DNA of 64,000 nt, taken from NCBI RefSeq assembly GCF_009193305.1, contig NZ_WBVS01000001.1:1-64000 (forward strand). Direction: 5' to 3'. The translations under genes and the position numbers were made by a program. How positions within the stretch are numbered: the first letter of the stretch is position 1; the number at the start of each line of letters is the position of its first letter. Below the pieces are notes generated by a model, which saw nothing but the letters and a program-made list of their open reading frames with translations, did not search any database and had not been told where the DNA came from. Source of the stretch: Bifidobacterium cebidarum. Lineage in GTDB: Bacteria > Actinomycetota > Actinomycetes > Actinomycetales > Bifidobacteriaceae. This document shows, piece after piece, positions 9,546 to 18,377 of the stretch.

Positions 9546-9576
9546 ATACTACCTCAGCATTCGAACATGTGTTCGA
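9546..9576 (-). promoter_or_regulatory. rarA promoter with perfect LexA (SOS) box
   Basis: TCGAAC-ATGT-GTTCGA at 9561-9576 is an exact match to the Gram-positive/actinobacterial SOS box TCGAAC-N4-GTTCGA. The -10 element TAGTAT reads on the minus strand at 9546-9551, six bases before the rarA ATG. The -35 position (about 9569-9574) falls inside the box, so LexA binding would block RNA polymerase. Confidence 0.8.
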
Positions 9577-9601
9577 GATGAATCGACTTGCAATCGATCC
9601 C

Positions 9602-12175
9602 TCAGTTGCCGACCTTGTAGTCGTAGAAGACCACCTCGCCGGTGTCTTGGGTGGCGTCGAGATCCACGATGCCTTCAATGGCCCAATCATGATTGCCATC
9701 GGAGTCATCGATGATCTGACGGACCTTCCACGTGTGCTCATCCTGCTCATGGCTGTCGTCCAGCATGAACAGTTTCGGCGAGCGCGCATCCGCGCCGATG
9801 CCGACATACTCATGCTCGTCGTAGTAGTCGTCGAGCGCATCCTCCCACTCGTGCACGCCATAGCCCCAGTCCTTGTCGAGGGCGCCGAGCTTGTCCGGAT
9901 CGTCGAGATCCATCAGCTGCACACGGCGGAACAGGGCGTTACGCACCAGCACAATAAGACCACGGCGGTCTTCCACCACAGCGTTCTTCCGACCCGGGGC
10001 CGCGAGGGAGGCTGCCGCCTCGGACTGGTCGGTGGAATCTCCCGCATTCTCCCATTCATCCACCAGCGAGGAATCGATGGAGCGCACCAGCACACGCAGC
10101 CAGGAGATAATATCCTTCAGCTGCTCATCGCGCTTTTCCGGTGGCACCGTACGGGCGAGCGTGCGGTAGGCGTCCGAGAGATATCGCAGCAGCGTGCCTT
10201 CGGAGCGCGCGATATTGTATCGGGCGATATACCCGGTGAAATCGGATGCGGTTTCCACCATGTCGCGTACCACGGATTTCGGGCTCAGATAATAGTCGTT
10301 GGCCCATGGCACATCATGGCGGTATTGGTCGAAGGCGGCTTGCAGCATATCCTCCAACGGCTTCGGATAGGTGATTTCCTGCAGCTTGTCCATGCGCTCG
10401 TCGTAATCGAGGCCGTCCGCCTTCATGTCGGCAAGCGCCTTGTCCCGAGCCTGGCGCTCCTGGGCCCTGAGCACCTGCTTCGGGTCTTCCAGCGTGGCCT
10501 CGGCCATGGAAATCACATCGAGCGCATAGGTTTCGGATTCGGGATCCAGCAGCTCCAATGCGGCCAGTAGGAATGGAGAAAGCGGCTGGTCAAGCGCAAA
10601 ATCATCCGGCATATCCAAGGTCATGTAATAGTCCTTGCCACCGTCCGGCCGGTCTTCGGTTTCGATTACTTCGGTGTCAAAAAGCGTCTGGAAGATCTCG
10701 TCGGCGCGCTGATGCAGATGCTCCTTCTGCTCCGGGGTCTGCGCGCTGTCTTCGATGAGATCCTCCACCCGTGCGCGCGCGTCACCGCCTTGCGCCACTT
10801 CGTTGAGCACCATCGAATGCGTGATCTTCAGATGCGGCACCAGGGTTTCCGGCTCGGCGTCGATGAGTTTGTTGAACGTGTTCTCATTCCACGTCACAAA
10901 GCCTTCGGGAGCTTTCTTGCGCTTGACCTTCTTCAGCTTCTTCGGGTCTCCCCCGGCTTTGGCGATGGCTTTCTGGTTCTCGATCTCATATTCGGGAGCC
11001 TCGGCAATCACCAGGCCTTCGGTATCGAATCCCATACGTCCGGCGCGACCGGCAATCTGATGGAATTCACGGGCCCTGAGTCTGCGCATCTTGGAACCGT
11101 CGAACTTGGTCAATGCGGTCAACACCACCGAATGAATCGGCACGTTGATGCCGACCCCCAAGGTATCGGTACCGCAGATCACCGGCAGCAAACCCTGTTG
11201 GGCAAGCTGTTCGACCAGTCGGCGGTAGCGTGGCAGCATGCCGGCGTGATGGATGCCCACGCCGGTGCGCAGCAGTCGCTGCAGAATCTTGCCGAACGCG
11301 GTCGTGAATTTCACCCCTTTGATGGCTTCGGCGATGGCCTGGCGTTGCTCCTTGCTGGATACGCCGGTGGACGCGAGCGCCTGCGCTGTTTCCAATGCGG
11401 CATCCTGGGAGAAATGCACCACATAGATCGGGGTTTCGCCGTTGCGGAAGGCGAGTTCCACGGTTTTCTCAAGCGGGTCAAGCGTGTACTCGTAGCTCAG
11501 CGGCACCGGGCGCGGCGCATCGGCGATCACATCCACATCCGGGGTGTCGTTCAAATCGGCGAGCTTATCGGCCACGGCATCCACATTGCCGAGCGTGGCA
11601 CTCATCAGCAGGAACTGGGTCTGTGGCAGGGTCAGCAGCGGCACCTGCCATGCCCAGCCACGTTCCGGATCGCCGTAGTAATGGAATTCGTCCATCGCCA
11701 CAAGGCCCACATCGGCATGGGTGCCTTCGCGCAATGCCTGATTGGCGAGGATTTCGGCGGTGCAGCAGATGATGGGCGCATCCGCGTTGATATGGCTGTC
11801 GCCGGTGATCATACCGACGTTCTCACGGCCGAACACCTCCACCAGATCGAAGAACTTCTCCGACACCAGGGCTTTGATGGGAGCGGTGTAGTAGGAGCGG
11901 CGGCCGGTGCACAGGGCGGCGAAATGCATGCCGAGCGCCACCAATGATTTGCCTGAGCCGGTAGGCGTGTTCAGAATCACATGGTCGCCGGCCAACAGGT
12001 CCATGATGGCTTCCTCCTGGTGCGGCCACGGTTCGATGCCTTTGACATCGGTCACCCATGTAAAGAACCGTTCGTAGATGTCATCGGCGGTGAGATTGCG
12101 CTCCCGCTCATTGCCATCCCATTCGGGGGCCAAGCGTCCCAAAGAACCGTATGCTTGTTCCTTCTCGTCAGTCAT
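9602..12175 (-). CDS. DEAD/DEAH-type (Ski2-like) helicase with C-terminal DUF3516-like region
   Basis: This 857-residue superfamily 2 helicase has Walker A TPTGSGKS, a DEFH box (AMDEFHYYGD), motif III LLMSATLGN, and a helicase C domain with GTDTLGVGINVP and HQIAGRAGRMG. This layout is Ski2/Mtr4-like. The long C-terminal half, from about residue 430, is helical and matches in style the actinobacterial helicases annotated with DUF3516; the substrate, RNA or DNA, is not known. The ATG at 12175 was preferred to a start 31 codons upstream because of the GAGGG just before it and the typical MTDEKE beginning. It sits between the nucleotidase terminator and the LexA-controlled rarA. Confidence 0.85.
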   Translation of the reverse strand: MTDEKEQAYGSLGRLAPEWDGNERERNLTADDIYERFFTWVTDVKGIEPWPHQEEAIMDLLAGDHVILNTPTGSGKSLVALGMHFAALCTGRRSYYTAPIKALVSEKFFDLVEVFGRENVGMITGDSHINADAPIICCTAEILANQALREGTHADVGLVAMDEFHYYGDPERGWAWQVPLLTLPQTQFLLMSATLGNVDAVADKLADLNDTPDVDVIADAPRPVPLSYEYTLDPLEKTVELAFRNGETPIYVVHFSQDAALETAQALASTGVSSKEQRQAIAEAIKGVKFTTAFGKILQRLLRTGVGIHHAGMLPRYRRLVEQLAQQGLLPVICGTDTLGVGINVPIHSVVLTALTKFDGSKMRRLRAREFHQIAGRAGRMGFDTEGLVIAEAPEYEIENQKAIAKAGGDPKKLKKVKRKKAPEGFVTWNENTFNKLIDAEPETLVPHLKITHSMVLNEVAQGGDARARVEDLIEDSAQTPEQKEHLHQRADEIFQTLFDTEVIETEDRPDGGKDYYMTLDMPDDFALDQPLSPFLLAALELLDPESETYALDVISMAEATLEDPKQVLRAQERQARDKALADMKADGLDYDERMDKLQEITYPKPLEDMLQAAFDQYRHDVPWANDYYLSPKSVVRDMVETASDFTGYIARYNIARSEGTLLRYLSDAYRTLARTVPPEKRDEQLKDIISWLRVLVRSIDSSLVDEWENAGDSTDQSEAAASLAAPGRKNAVVEDRRGLIVLVRNALFRRVQLMDLDDPDKLGALDKDWGYGVHEWEDALDDYYDEHEYVGIGADARSPKLFMLDDSHEQDEHTWKVRQIIDDSDGNHDWAIEGIVDLDATQDTGEVVFYDYKVGN

Positions 12176-12276
12176 AACCCTCAAGTCTAGCGACCTTACG
12201 AACTGCAACGCTCCCGGCGTACTGTTCGCGCAAAGAGCTTCATATGCGCGATATTGCAATCGGCGCACAAAGACGA

Positions 12277-12327
12277 CAAGGCGTCCGCGGAACCTGCATA
12301 TTGTGCAGGGTTCCCACAGACGCCTTG
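12277..12327 (-). terminator. Terminator of the 5'-nucleotidase gene
   Basis: A long imperfect hairpin has outer arms CAAGGCGTC (12277) and GACGCCTTG (ending 12327) and an inner GGAACCTGCA-type stem. It lies 45 bp past the nucleotidase stop and is followed on the minus strand by a T-rich stretch, TCGTCTTTG. It separates the nucleotidase from the helicase gene. Confidence 0.7.
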
Positions 12328-12371
12328 CCTGCGCGCATCAGCCAGTTAATCGTTTACGATCAATCTGCCGA

Positions 12372-14729
12372 TCACTTGCTGGCAGCGTTGCGGCGCTTCA
12401 CCGCAAGCACCGTGCCGCCCGCGGCAAGCAGCAACGCGAGTGCTGCGATCGGAGCGATTGCGGCACCGGTGTCCGCGGTACGCTTGGCTTGGCCCTCCAC
12501 ACCGGTCTTGTTGCCGTTGTTCTTGCCGGACTGCTGGCTGGCTTGCTGGCCCGGCTGCTGAGAGCCTCCGTTCGAGGCTCCTGCGGCGATGGTCAGCGGC
12601 AATGTCACCGTGGTCTTGTCCGTGGCGCCGACCACGGTCAGTGTCACGTCACCGGCCTTGGCATCGGCCGGAACCGTCACCTTGAGGGTTGCGGTATCAC
12701 CATTGGAGACAGGCGTCTCGCCCACGGTCTTGCCGTTGATAGTGGCGGTCAGCTTGGTTTCCGCCGGCACACCCAGCGAGGTCAATGTGAGCTTGGAGAA
12801 GTTCAGCGTGAACGAATCTCCCGCCTTGATCGAACCAGCTGGAATGCCGGTCACGGCCACGGCACGGCGGTCGTAACGCGGGGAGACTGGATCGTTCTTG
12901 CCTAGGTATTCGATCCAAGCGTCACGATCAACCAAGCCGGAATCACGGGTGTCGGCGCCCTGGGCGAAGACACGGAAGTTGTCACCGCCCTGCAGCAGGA
13001 AGCTGAAGGAGCCGATACGGTAGTTCTTCTTCAGGTCGAGCGGCTTGCCGTTCACCGTCACCGAGATGATGTGATGGCCCTGCTCGGCGTTCGGATCATA
13101 GGTGTAGGAGACGTTGTGCGAAAGGCCCAGCTGCAGGTACGGGCGAGATGGCGTGGTGCCGTCCGTAGTGGTCTGCCACTGCTGTTCCAAGGCTTCCTTG
13201 AACTGAGCACCAGTCAGCGTGGTGGTCCACAGGTTGTTCAGGAACGGCAGCACGGCATTGGCTTGCGCGTAGGTGATGGAACCATCGGCCGCCAGCGGGC
13301 AGGAGGCGTTGTCGCCGCTCTTGCACAACTCGGCGCGAAGACCGCCGGGGTTCACCACACCGATTTCGGCGCCACCGCGGTCGGCGCTGGAGAGCGAAGC
13401 CAGCAGCGAATCAGCCACCAGGTTGCCCAGCGTGGATTCAGAGCCACGATCGTCGCGCTTGCCATCCTTGAATGCGGTGGTGATGTCGGCGGAAACGGAG
13501 CCGACCACCTTGTTGCCCTCCTCGGTGCCCTTGGCCACAGCCGCATCCACAATGGACTTGACCTGCTTGACCGCATCATCACCGGAAGCCGCCAGTTCGT
13601 CATCGGACTTACTGGTGTCCACGGCCACGGTACCGGTCTTCTCATAGGTCACCTGACCGGTGGCCTCATCATAGTCAAGCACGACCTGACCGACATTAGC
13701 GGCATAGCTGCCGGTCTGAATGATCGGACGACCGTTCTTGGCCGGGTCGGTGTACGAGTACCTCATGTGCGTGTGGCCGGTGAAGATGGCGTTGACGGCA
13801 GGATCCGTGTCGTCAACGATGTGCTTGAACACCGGGCTGGCGGCCTTCTGCTCATCCAACGTCGGCTTACCGGTGGATTCGTCTTCGGCCTCAGGAGCAC
13901 CCTCATGGTATTCAGCCACGAGCACATCGGCCTCACCATTGGATTCGTCGCCATCGGTCAGCTGCTTGGCCACACGGTTCACGGCTTCCACCGGGTCGCC
14001 GAAGTCCAGGTTCTTCACACCATCGGGAGCAACCAACGTGGGAGTTTCCTGAGTAACGGCACCGATGATGCCGACCTTGACGCCATCGACATCCTGGATG
14101 CTGTATTCCTTGAGCGCCGGGGTCGTGGTGCCCTTCTTGTAGACGTTAGCGCCGAGGTAATCCCACTTGGCGTTGCGGTCATCATCCTTGCCGATCACAC
14201 GGTTGACCAGATCGTCATAGCCTTGATCGAACTCGTGGTTGCCCACGGAGGATGCCTTCAAATCCAAGGCGTTCAGCACATCGATGGCAGGCTGGTCCTT
14301 CTGTACGGAGGAGTTGAAGAGCGAGGCACCGATAAGGTCGCCGGCACCGAGCAGCAACGAGTTGTTCGGATATTCGGCCTTGAGCTGTTCAACGGTTGCG
14401 GCGAACGGCACAGTCAGATTCTTGTCGATACGACCATGGAAATCGTTGGTGTTGAGCAGGTTGATGGTGGTCTTGGCGGATTCCTTTGTATCAGCAGACT
14501 GTTCGTGAACATTTTGGTCAGGACGTCCAGCTTGGTTCTGATTAAGCGAGTCGGAATCGGTTTCAACTCCATTGGGCGTTTCGACAGTGGTTGATTGAAC
14601 CCGCTCAGAAGTAGCCGGTTCGGCAAATGCCGCAGGTGCCATACCGGCCAATCCCGCCAACGTGGCGATGGAGGCGACGAGTGCGATGGCGCGGGACGCA
14701 CCTCGTCTGAATTCGTTGTGTTGTTTCAC
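12372..14729 (-). CDS. Secreted, envelope-anchored 5'-nucleotidase / metallophosphatase (UshA type)
   Basis: This 785-residue exported enzyme hydrolyses nucleotides outside the cell. A signal peptide ends near AAFAEP (about residue 37). A calcineurin-like phosphoesterase domain shows LNTNDFHGRID, GNHEFDQGYDD and GHTHM. The 5'-nucleotidase C-terminal domain follows with PYLQLGLSHNVSY and LQGGDNFRVF. An Ig-like module then leads to a Gly/Gln/Ser-rich spacer, the motif RTADTG, a hydrophobic helix and the tail KRRNAASK. That tail has the plan of a sortase signal with a degenerate motif. The start is GTG at 14729 with GGGGA about ten bases upstream. A second nucleotidase paralogue lies at 25896-27674. 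Confidence 0.88.
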   Translation of the reverse strand: MKQHNEFRRGASRAIALVASIATLAGLAGMAPAAFAEPATSERVQSTTVETPNGVETDSDSLNQNQAGRPDQNVHEQSADTKESAKTTINLLNTNDFHGRIDKNLTVPFAATVEQLKAEYPNNSLLLGAGDLIGASLFNSSVQKDQPAIDVLNALDLKASSVGNHEFDQGYDDLVNRVIGKDDDRNAKWDYLGANVYKKGTTTPALKEYSIQDVDGVKVGIIGAVTQETPTLVAPDGVKNLDFGDPVEAVNRVAKQLTDGDESNGEADVLVAEYHEGAPEAEDESTGKPTLDEQKAASPVFKHIVDDTDPAVNAIFTGHTHMRYSYTDPAKNGRPIIQTGSYAANVGQVVLDYDEATGQVTYEKTGTVAVDTSKSDDELAASGDDAVKQVKSIVDAAVAKGTEEGNKVVGSVSADITTAFKDGKRDDRGSESTLGNLVADSLLASLSSADRGGAEIGVVNPGGLRAELCKSGDNASCPLAADGSITYAQANAVLPFLNNLWTTTLTGAQFKEALEQQWQTTTDGTTPSRPYLQLGLSHNVSYTYDPNAEQGHHIISVTVNGKPLDLKKNYRIGSFSFLLQGGDNFRVFAQGADTRDSGLVDRDAWIEYLGKNDPVSPRYDRRAVAVTGIPAGSIKAGDSFTLNFSKLTLTSLGVPAETKLTATINGKTVGETPVSNGDTATLKVTVPADAKAGDVTLTVVGATDKTTVTLPLTIAAGASNGGSQQPGQQASQQSGKNNGNKTGVEGQAKRTADTGAAIAPIAALALLLAAGGTVLAVKRRNAASK

Positions 14730-14892
14730 TGCTCAATCCCCTTCCTCGGTCGTCCATGAGCGGATTCAAGTCAAGGTGACTTTCCGCTGAGCAATCATGG
14801 GCTTAGAGCCGAGCGTAAGGAGCGAACATGAATCGGATGCCCTATTCGGAAGAATGAGGGGAATCGGCAAGTTGAACTCTGGCCGAACTTTA

Positions 14893-16395
14893 TCAGCGCC
14901 TGCGGCGGGCGCGCAGCAGGAAGCCAATGAGCAGAGCAGCCACCGTGCCCACGGCAACGGCGGTGATTGCAGGCTGTTGCACACCTCGCAATGTGGCGAG
15001 GTCAGGTCCGGCCGCCTTCACGCTGTTCTCCCCCGCCGCCACGTCCGATGCCGGATGATTGCCGTTATTCGCATATTGCGCGTTCACCACGGTCGGGCCG
15101 GAAAGCGTCACCTTGTCAGCGGTTTCCACTTTGGTTACATCGCCGTTGGAGTTGAGCGTGACCCGCGCGCATAAGGCTTTGGCCCAATTGATGCGCTGCC
15201 AGCCCTCTGAGGATTCCCATAACGGATAGCCAGAATCGATGGCCGTGGCTTTCAAAATCGCATTGCGCTGATCGGCATGCAGCTGCGGGTAAGCAAGGCG
15301 CAGCACGTCGGCGGCACCTCGAGGAGCGCTGAATTCGGCTCCTGCTTGCGATGTGACTTGTGGGAAGGTGTACGTCATACGCGCCGTGTAGACGCGCACT
15401 GCCGAGCCCTGGTCCTTCACCGGCTCGGTGGCCACGGGATCAAGAAAATCATTGGTATAGCCCGCCGTGGAATTGGCTTTCACATTGGCGATGCATTCGG
15501 TGAGCGTATCGCCATGATGGTCGGCTTTGCATCGTTCGGTCAGGTAGTCACGCAATTGCCGGGCGGCGGGAACGATCGACGAGGCGAATTCGTTATGCCA
15601 GTATTGCCCATTCTGTGCGGAGGCGCCGATGCGCCCGCCCATAATGTCGAGCGGATAATGCACGCCAAGCACAATGCGGTTGTTGCCGGCTTCCGAGGTG
15701 CGGGCCATGATTTGCGGAGCAAGTTCCGGCAATATGCCAGCGAGCGCGATTCCCCACGAATAGGCGCCTGTAGTGTGACCGGATGGGTAGGAGCTGTTTT
15801 TCTGCAACGTGGAATAACCGGGAATATGCTCCAGCCATGACGGTGACTGCTGGATGTCGAGCGTGGCCGGCAGGCCAGCCAGATCATTGGCGCCGCCCAA
15901 CGTGCTTTGCGAACGGTCCAGGTATGGACGCGGATGCATGGCCGCGCGCTTGGATTGGAAGGTGGAGGCCACGTTGAATTTGAACAGGTCGGAAATCTTA
16001 TTGAGCCGGCCTTGCTTGAAGCCTTCACGCATGTATCGGCCGAGTACAGGCCCAAGCGAGTCGGGCAGCGTTTCTTCACCGTAGAGGTCGGAATCGATCA
16101 GGGCTCGTTTGCGCTGGGCGGTCAGTCCGTTCTTGTCGGCGTTCTTGGCGCCCAGATGGTTGATTTCGACTGCCAAATCCTCGTCCAGCTTCATGGTTTT
16201 GGCGTCCAGCACTTTGCCGCCATGCTCGGCGTCGACCGGAGCCTGCCAGTAGTTTTTCTCATAGCCGGACAGCAGCGAGACCCAATCAGGATTGGGAAGT
16301 TGGTCGGCTTGTGCGGTTACTGGCACAGCGGCCAACGCCAGAGGCAGACATACGGCAACAGCAAAAACGGAGGATAGGTTCCGGAACGTCTTCAT
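14893..16395 (-). CDS. Secreted PAP2-family acid phosphatase with C-terminal membrane anchor
   Basis: This 500-residue exported phosphatase has a signal peptide (MKTFRNLSSV, cleaved near AQADQ). The PAP2 signature is complete: K-x6-RP in KRAAMHPRPY, SYPSGHTTGAYSWG, and NNRIVLGVHYPLDIMGG. A C-terminal hydrophobic helix (TAVAVGTVAALLIGFLL) and an RARRRR stop-transfer tail keep it at the membrane. It would release phosphate from organic phosphates outside the cell. The ATG at 16395 lies in the loop of a terminator-like hairpin and seven bases after a TAGGTT -10-like element, which suggests leaderless expression. It lies downstream of gluD and upstream of the 5'-nucleotidase, all on the minus strand. 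Confidence 0.88.
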   Translation of the reverse strand: MKTFRNLSSVFAVAVCLPLALAAVPVTAQADQLPNPDWVSLLSGYEKNYWQAPVDAEHGGKVLDAKTMKLDEDLAVEINHLGAKNADKNGLTAQRKRALIDSDLYGEETLPDSLGPVLGRYMREGFKQGRLNKISDLFKFNVASTFQSKRAAMHPRPYLDRSQSTLGGANDLAGLPATLDIQQSPSWLEHIPGYSTLQKNSSYPSGHTTGAYSWGIALAGILPELAPQIMARTSEAGNNRIVLGVHYPLDIMGGRIGASAQNGQYWHNEFASSIVPAARQLRDYLTERCKADHHGDTLTECIANVKANSTAGYTNDFLDPVATEPVKDQGSAVRVYTARMTYTFPQVTSQAGAEFSAPRGAADVLRLAYPQLHADQRNAILKATAIDSGYPLWESSEGWQRINWAKALCARVTLNSNGDVTKVETADKVTLSGPTVVNAQYANNGNHPASDVAAGENSVKAAGPDLATLRGVQQPAITAVAVGTVAALLIGFLLRARRRR

Positions 16396-16415
16396 ACGTT
16401 CCAACCTATCCTCCG
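16363..16415 (-). terminator. Terminator-like hairpin overlapping the acid phosphatase start codon
   Basis: On the minus strand a 13-bp plus 7-bp stem (arms 16396-16415 and 16368-16389, two-base bulge at 16381-16382) closes a six-base loop at 16390-16395. The loop contains the ATG of the acid phosphatase. Five T residues follow directly (plus-strand A at 16363-16367). It lies 82 bp past the gluD stop and is the best candidate terminator of the glu operon, yet it reaches into codon 11 of the next gene. Confidence 0.75.
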
Positions 16416-16417
16416 TT

Positions 16418-16431
16418 AGGCTACGTAGCCT
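16418..16431. promoter_or_regulatory. 14-bp perfect palindrome upstream of the acid phosphatase
   Basis: AGGCTACGTAGCCT is self-complementary and lies three bases before the terminator-like hairpin and 22 bases upstream of the acid phosphatase start. It could be an operator for a dimeric repressor, or a second small hairpin. No factor can be named. Confidence 0.4.
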
Positions 16432-16496
16432 CGGGCACGATAGAACACTTGGTGAACTCTTCGTGCCACCTTAGCCACGGCTTAGGCCCGAATCGA

Positions 16497-17696
16497 TCAG
16501 ATCTTCGGTTTGCCTCCGAACTTCACATGGCCTTTGCCGATATCGTTGCCGTGCTTGAACACGGTGCCGTGGTCGGCCTGTTCATGCTCGCTCGAGGACA
16601 GTTTCGGATCGTTGGCCTTGGGGGTCGACGGTTTGCCGTTCTCACGATCCTGTTCCTTGATGGTCTCAGGATGCGTGACATCGTAGCCTTGTTCGTACTT
16701 GGTCTTTCGCCAGTTGCGAATCGAGGCGTTGGTGCCACGGTGATGCACATGGTACTTACGCGGCGTGCCGCCGAGCGGCAGCTCCTCGACTTCCTTGGCC
16801 ACTGCGATCTGGTTGACGTTGGAGGCGTCGCCTGCTGCAATCGGCGCGACCGGTTCGGGCTCAGCCGGAGCCGCAGTGCGCTGCTGCATGCGCTCAGGCA
16901 ACCATTCGGCGAGCCTGGAGAGCAGCCAGCAGGCGATGAAGTAGATTACCGCGGCCATGACCAGCGTCTGCAGGATGTTGAAGTACATCGAGCCGAGTCG
17001 ACGGGATTCCTGCAGCAGATCGGTGTACATGATGATGGAGCCCAGAGCGGTATCCTTCAGCACCACGACCAGCTGGGTGACGGCGGCCGGCAGCATGGCG
17101 TAGACGGCCTGCGGCACTTCGATCTCCATCAGCGACTGGGTTTCGGTCAATCCCAAGGCGAGCGACGCCTCACGCTGGCCACCCGGCAGGTTGCCCACGC
17201 CGGAGCGCACCAATTCGGCGACCACCGAGCCGTTGTACAGCACCAAGGCTATGACCACGGCCCAGTAGGAAGGGCTGGGCAGGCCCGCGAACGCGAACCA
17301 ACGCCAGAAGAAGATCATCAGCAGCAGCACCGGCACCGCACGGCAGAACTCCACGATGACGGCGGAAATGCCGCGCAGCAACGGGTTCGGCAGCAATCGG
17401 CCAACGCCAAAGACCAGGCCGAACGCCACGGCGCCGATCACTGCGAGCACGGTGGCCTTGATGGTCATCCACAAGCCAGGCAGATAGAAGTCGGTCCAAG
17501 CCTCACGCTCGACGGCCGGCTTCCATAGCTCCCAGCTCAACTGGTTTTCACCGTCCGGCGGATTGTGCAGTCGCATCAGGATGAGCACCAACACCACGGC
17601 GAAGAGGAAGCCTGCCACCCAGTTGATAATGCGAATGGTGCGGCGGCCCTTCGGACCTGGGGCATCGAACAGAACAGAATTCGAAGTATCAGCCAT
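16497..17696 (-). CDS. gluD: Glutamate-type ABC transporter permease GluD with long cytoplasmic tail
   Basis: This 399-residue permease of the polar amino-acid family (HisM/GluD type) has about five membrane segments between residues 22 and 260. The EAA loop that contacts the ATPase is REASLALGLTETQSLM (175-190). Family permeases are usually 220-280 residues; here residues 270-399 add a hydrophilic tail rich in Pro, Lys, His and Glu with no recognised domain. It is the last gene of gluABCD and starts three bases after the gluC stop. The tail lies after the final membrane helix and should be cytoplasmic. Confidence 0.88.
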   Translation of the reverse strand: MADTSNSVLFDAPGPKGRRTIRIINWVAGFLFAVVLVLILMRLHNPPDGENQLSWELWKPAVEREAWTDFYLPGLWMTIKATVLAVIGAVAFGLVFGVGRLLPNPLLRGISAVIVEFCRAVPVLLLMIFFWRWFAFAGLPSPSYWAVVIALVLYNGSVVAELVRSGVGNLPGGQREASLALGLTETQSLMEIEVPQAVYAMLPAAVTQLVVVLKDTALGSIIMYTDLLQESRRLGSMYFNILQTLVMAAVIYFIACWLLSRLAEWLPERMQQRTAAPAEPEPVAPIAAGDASNVNQIAVAKEVEELPLGGTPRKYHVHHRGTNASIRNWRKTKYEQGYDVTHPETIKEQDRENGKPSTPKANDPKLSSSEHEQADHGTVFKHGNDIGKGHVKFGGKPKI

Positions 17697-17699
17697 TGG

Positions 17700-18377
17700 T
17701 CACCTCCTCACGGCGAGCTTGTTGGATAGGTACGTGGTGAGCATGCCGATCGGGATGATCAGAATCACGTAACCGAATGCGAAGATCAGGAAGATCTGGA
17801 TGATCACATCCGGGCGGAACTCGATCATCTGGCTCATCAGGGAAGAGGTTTCCGTGGAAACCGATGCGGCGGCGGCTACGGTGGAGTTCTTCAGCAATGC
17901 GATCAGCGTGTTGCCGAGCGGAGCCACCGAACCGCGGAATGCCTGCGGCAGAATGATTTCCGTAGCGGACTGCATGAAGCCCAGGCCCAATGCGCGTGCG
18001 GCTTCGGCCTGGCCGAGCGGCACGGTGTTGATGCCGGAACGCAAGGATTCGCAGACGAATGCCGCCGTGTAGAGGCTCAAACCGGTCACGGCCAGCCAGA
18101 AGAAGTTCGTGGCGAACGTGTCGGAGAAGGTGAGCTTCAGCTGTGCGTAAGCGCCAAGCACCATGAACACCATGATGATGGTCAGCGGCAGGTTCTTGAA
18201 CAGCTCCACGTAGGCGCCGGCCACCGCTCGCAGCGAGGAAATCGGCGAAATACGCATCACCACAAGAATCACACCGAGAATCAGCGAGAACAGCGTGCTC
18301 CACAGCGTCAGTTCGATGTTGACCAGGAACGCGCCAAGCACGTCATACTGGGAAAACAGTTCCAAGAATCCGTTCAT
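17700..18377 (-). CDS. gluC: Glutamate-type ABC transporter permease GluC
   Basis: This 225-residue permease is of normal length for the polar amino-acid family. About five membrane helices can be seen, beginning with ALVNIELTLWSTLFSLILGV-like hydrophobic sequence. The EAA loop reads QAEAARALGLGFMQSATEIILP. With GluD it would form the heterodimeric membrane channel. The ATG at 18377 shares its last base with the stop of the binding-protein gene, indicating coupled translation. Confidence 0.9.
   Translation of the reverse strand: MNGFLELFSQYDVLGAFLVNIELTLWSTLFSLILGVILVVMRISPISSLRAVAGAYVELFKNLPLTIIMVFMVLGAYAQLKLTFSDTFATNFFWLAVTGLSLYTAAFVCESLRSGINTVPLGQAEAARALGLGFMQSATEIILPQAFRGSVAPLGNTLIALLKNSTVAAAASVSTETSSLMSQMIEFRPDVIIQIFLIFAFGYVILIIPIGMLTTYLSNKLAVRR

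Noticed and set aside
10712..11947. 411-codon open frame opposite the helicase
   Set aside because: Antisense shadow; no start context and no domain.
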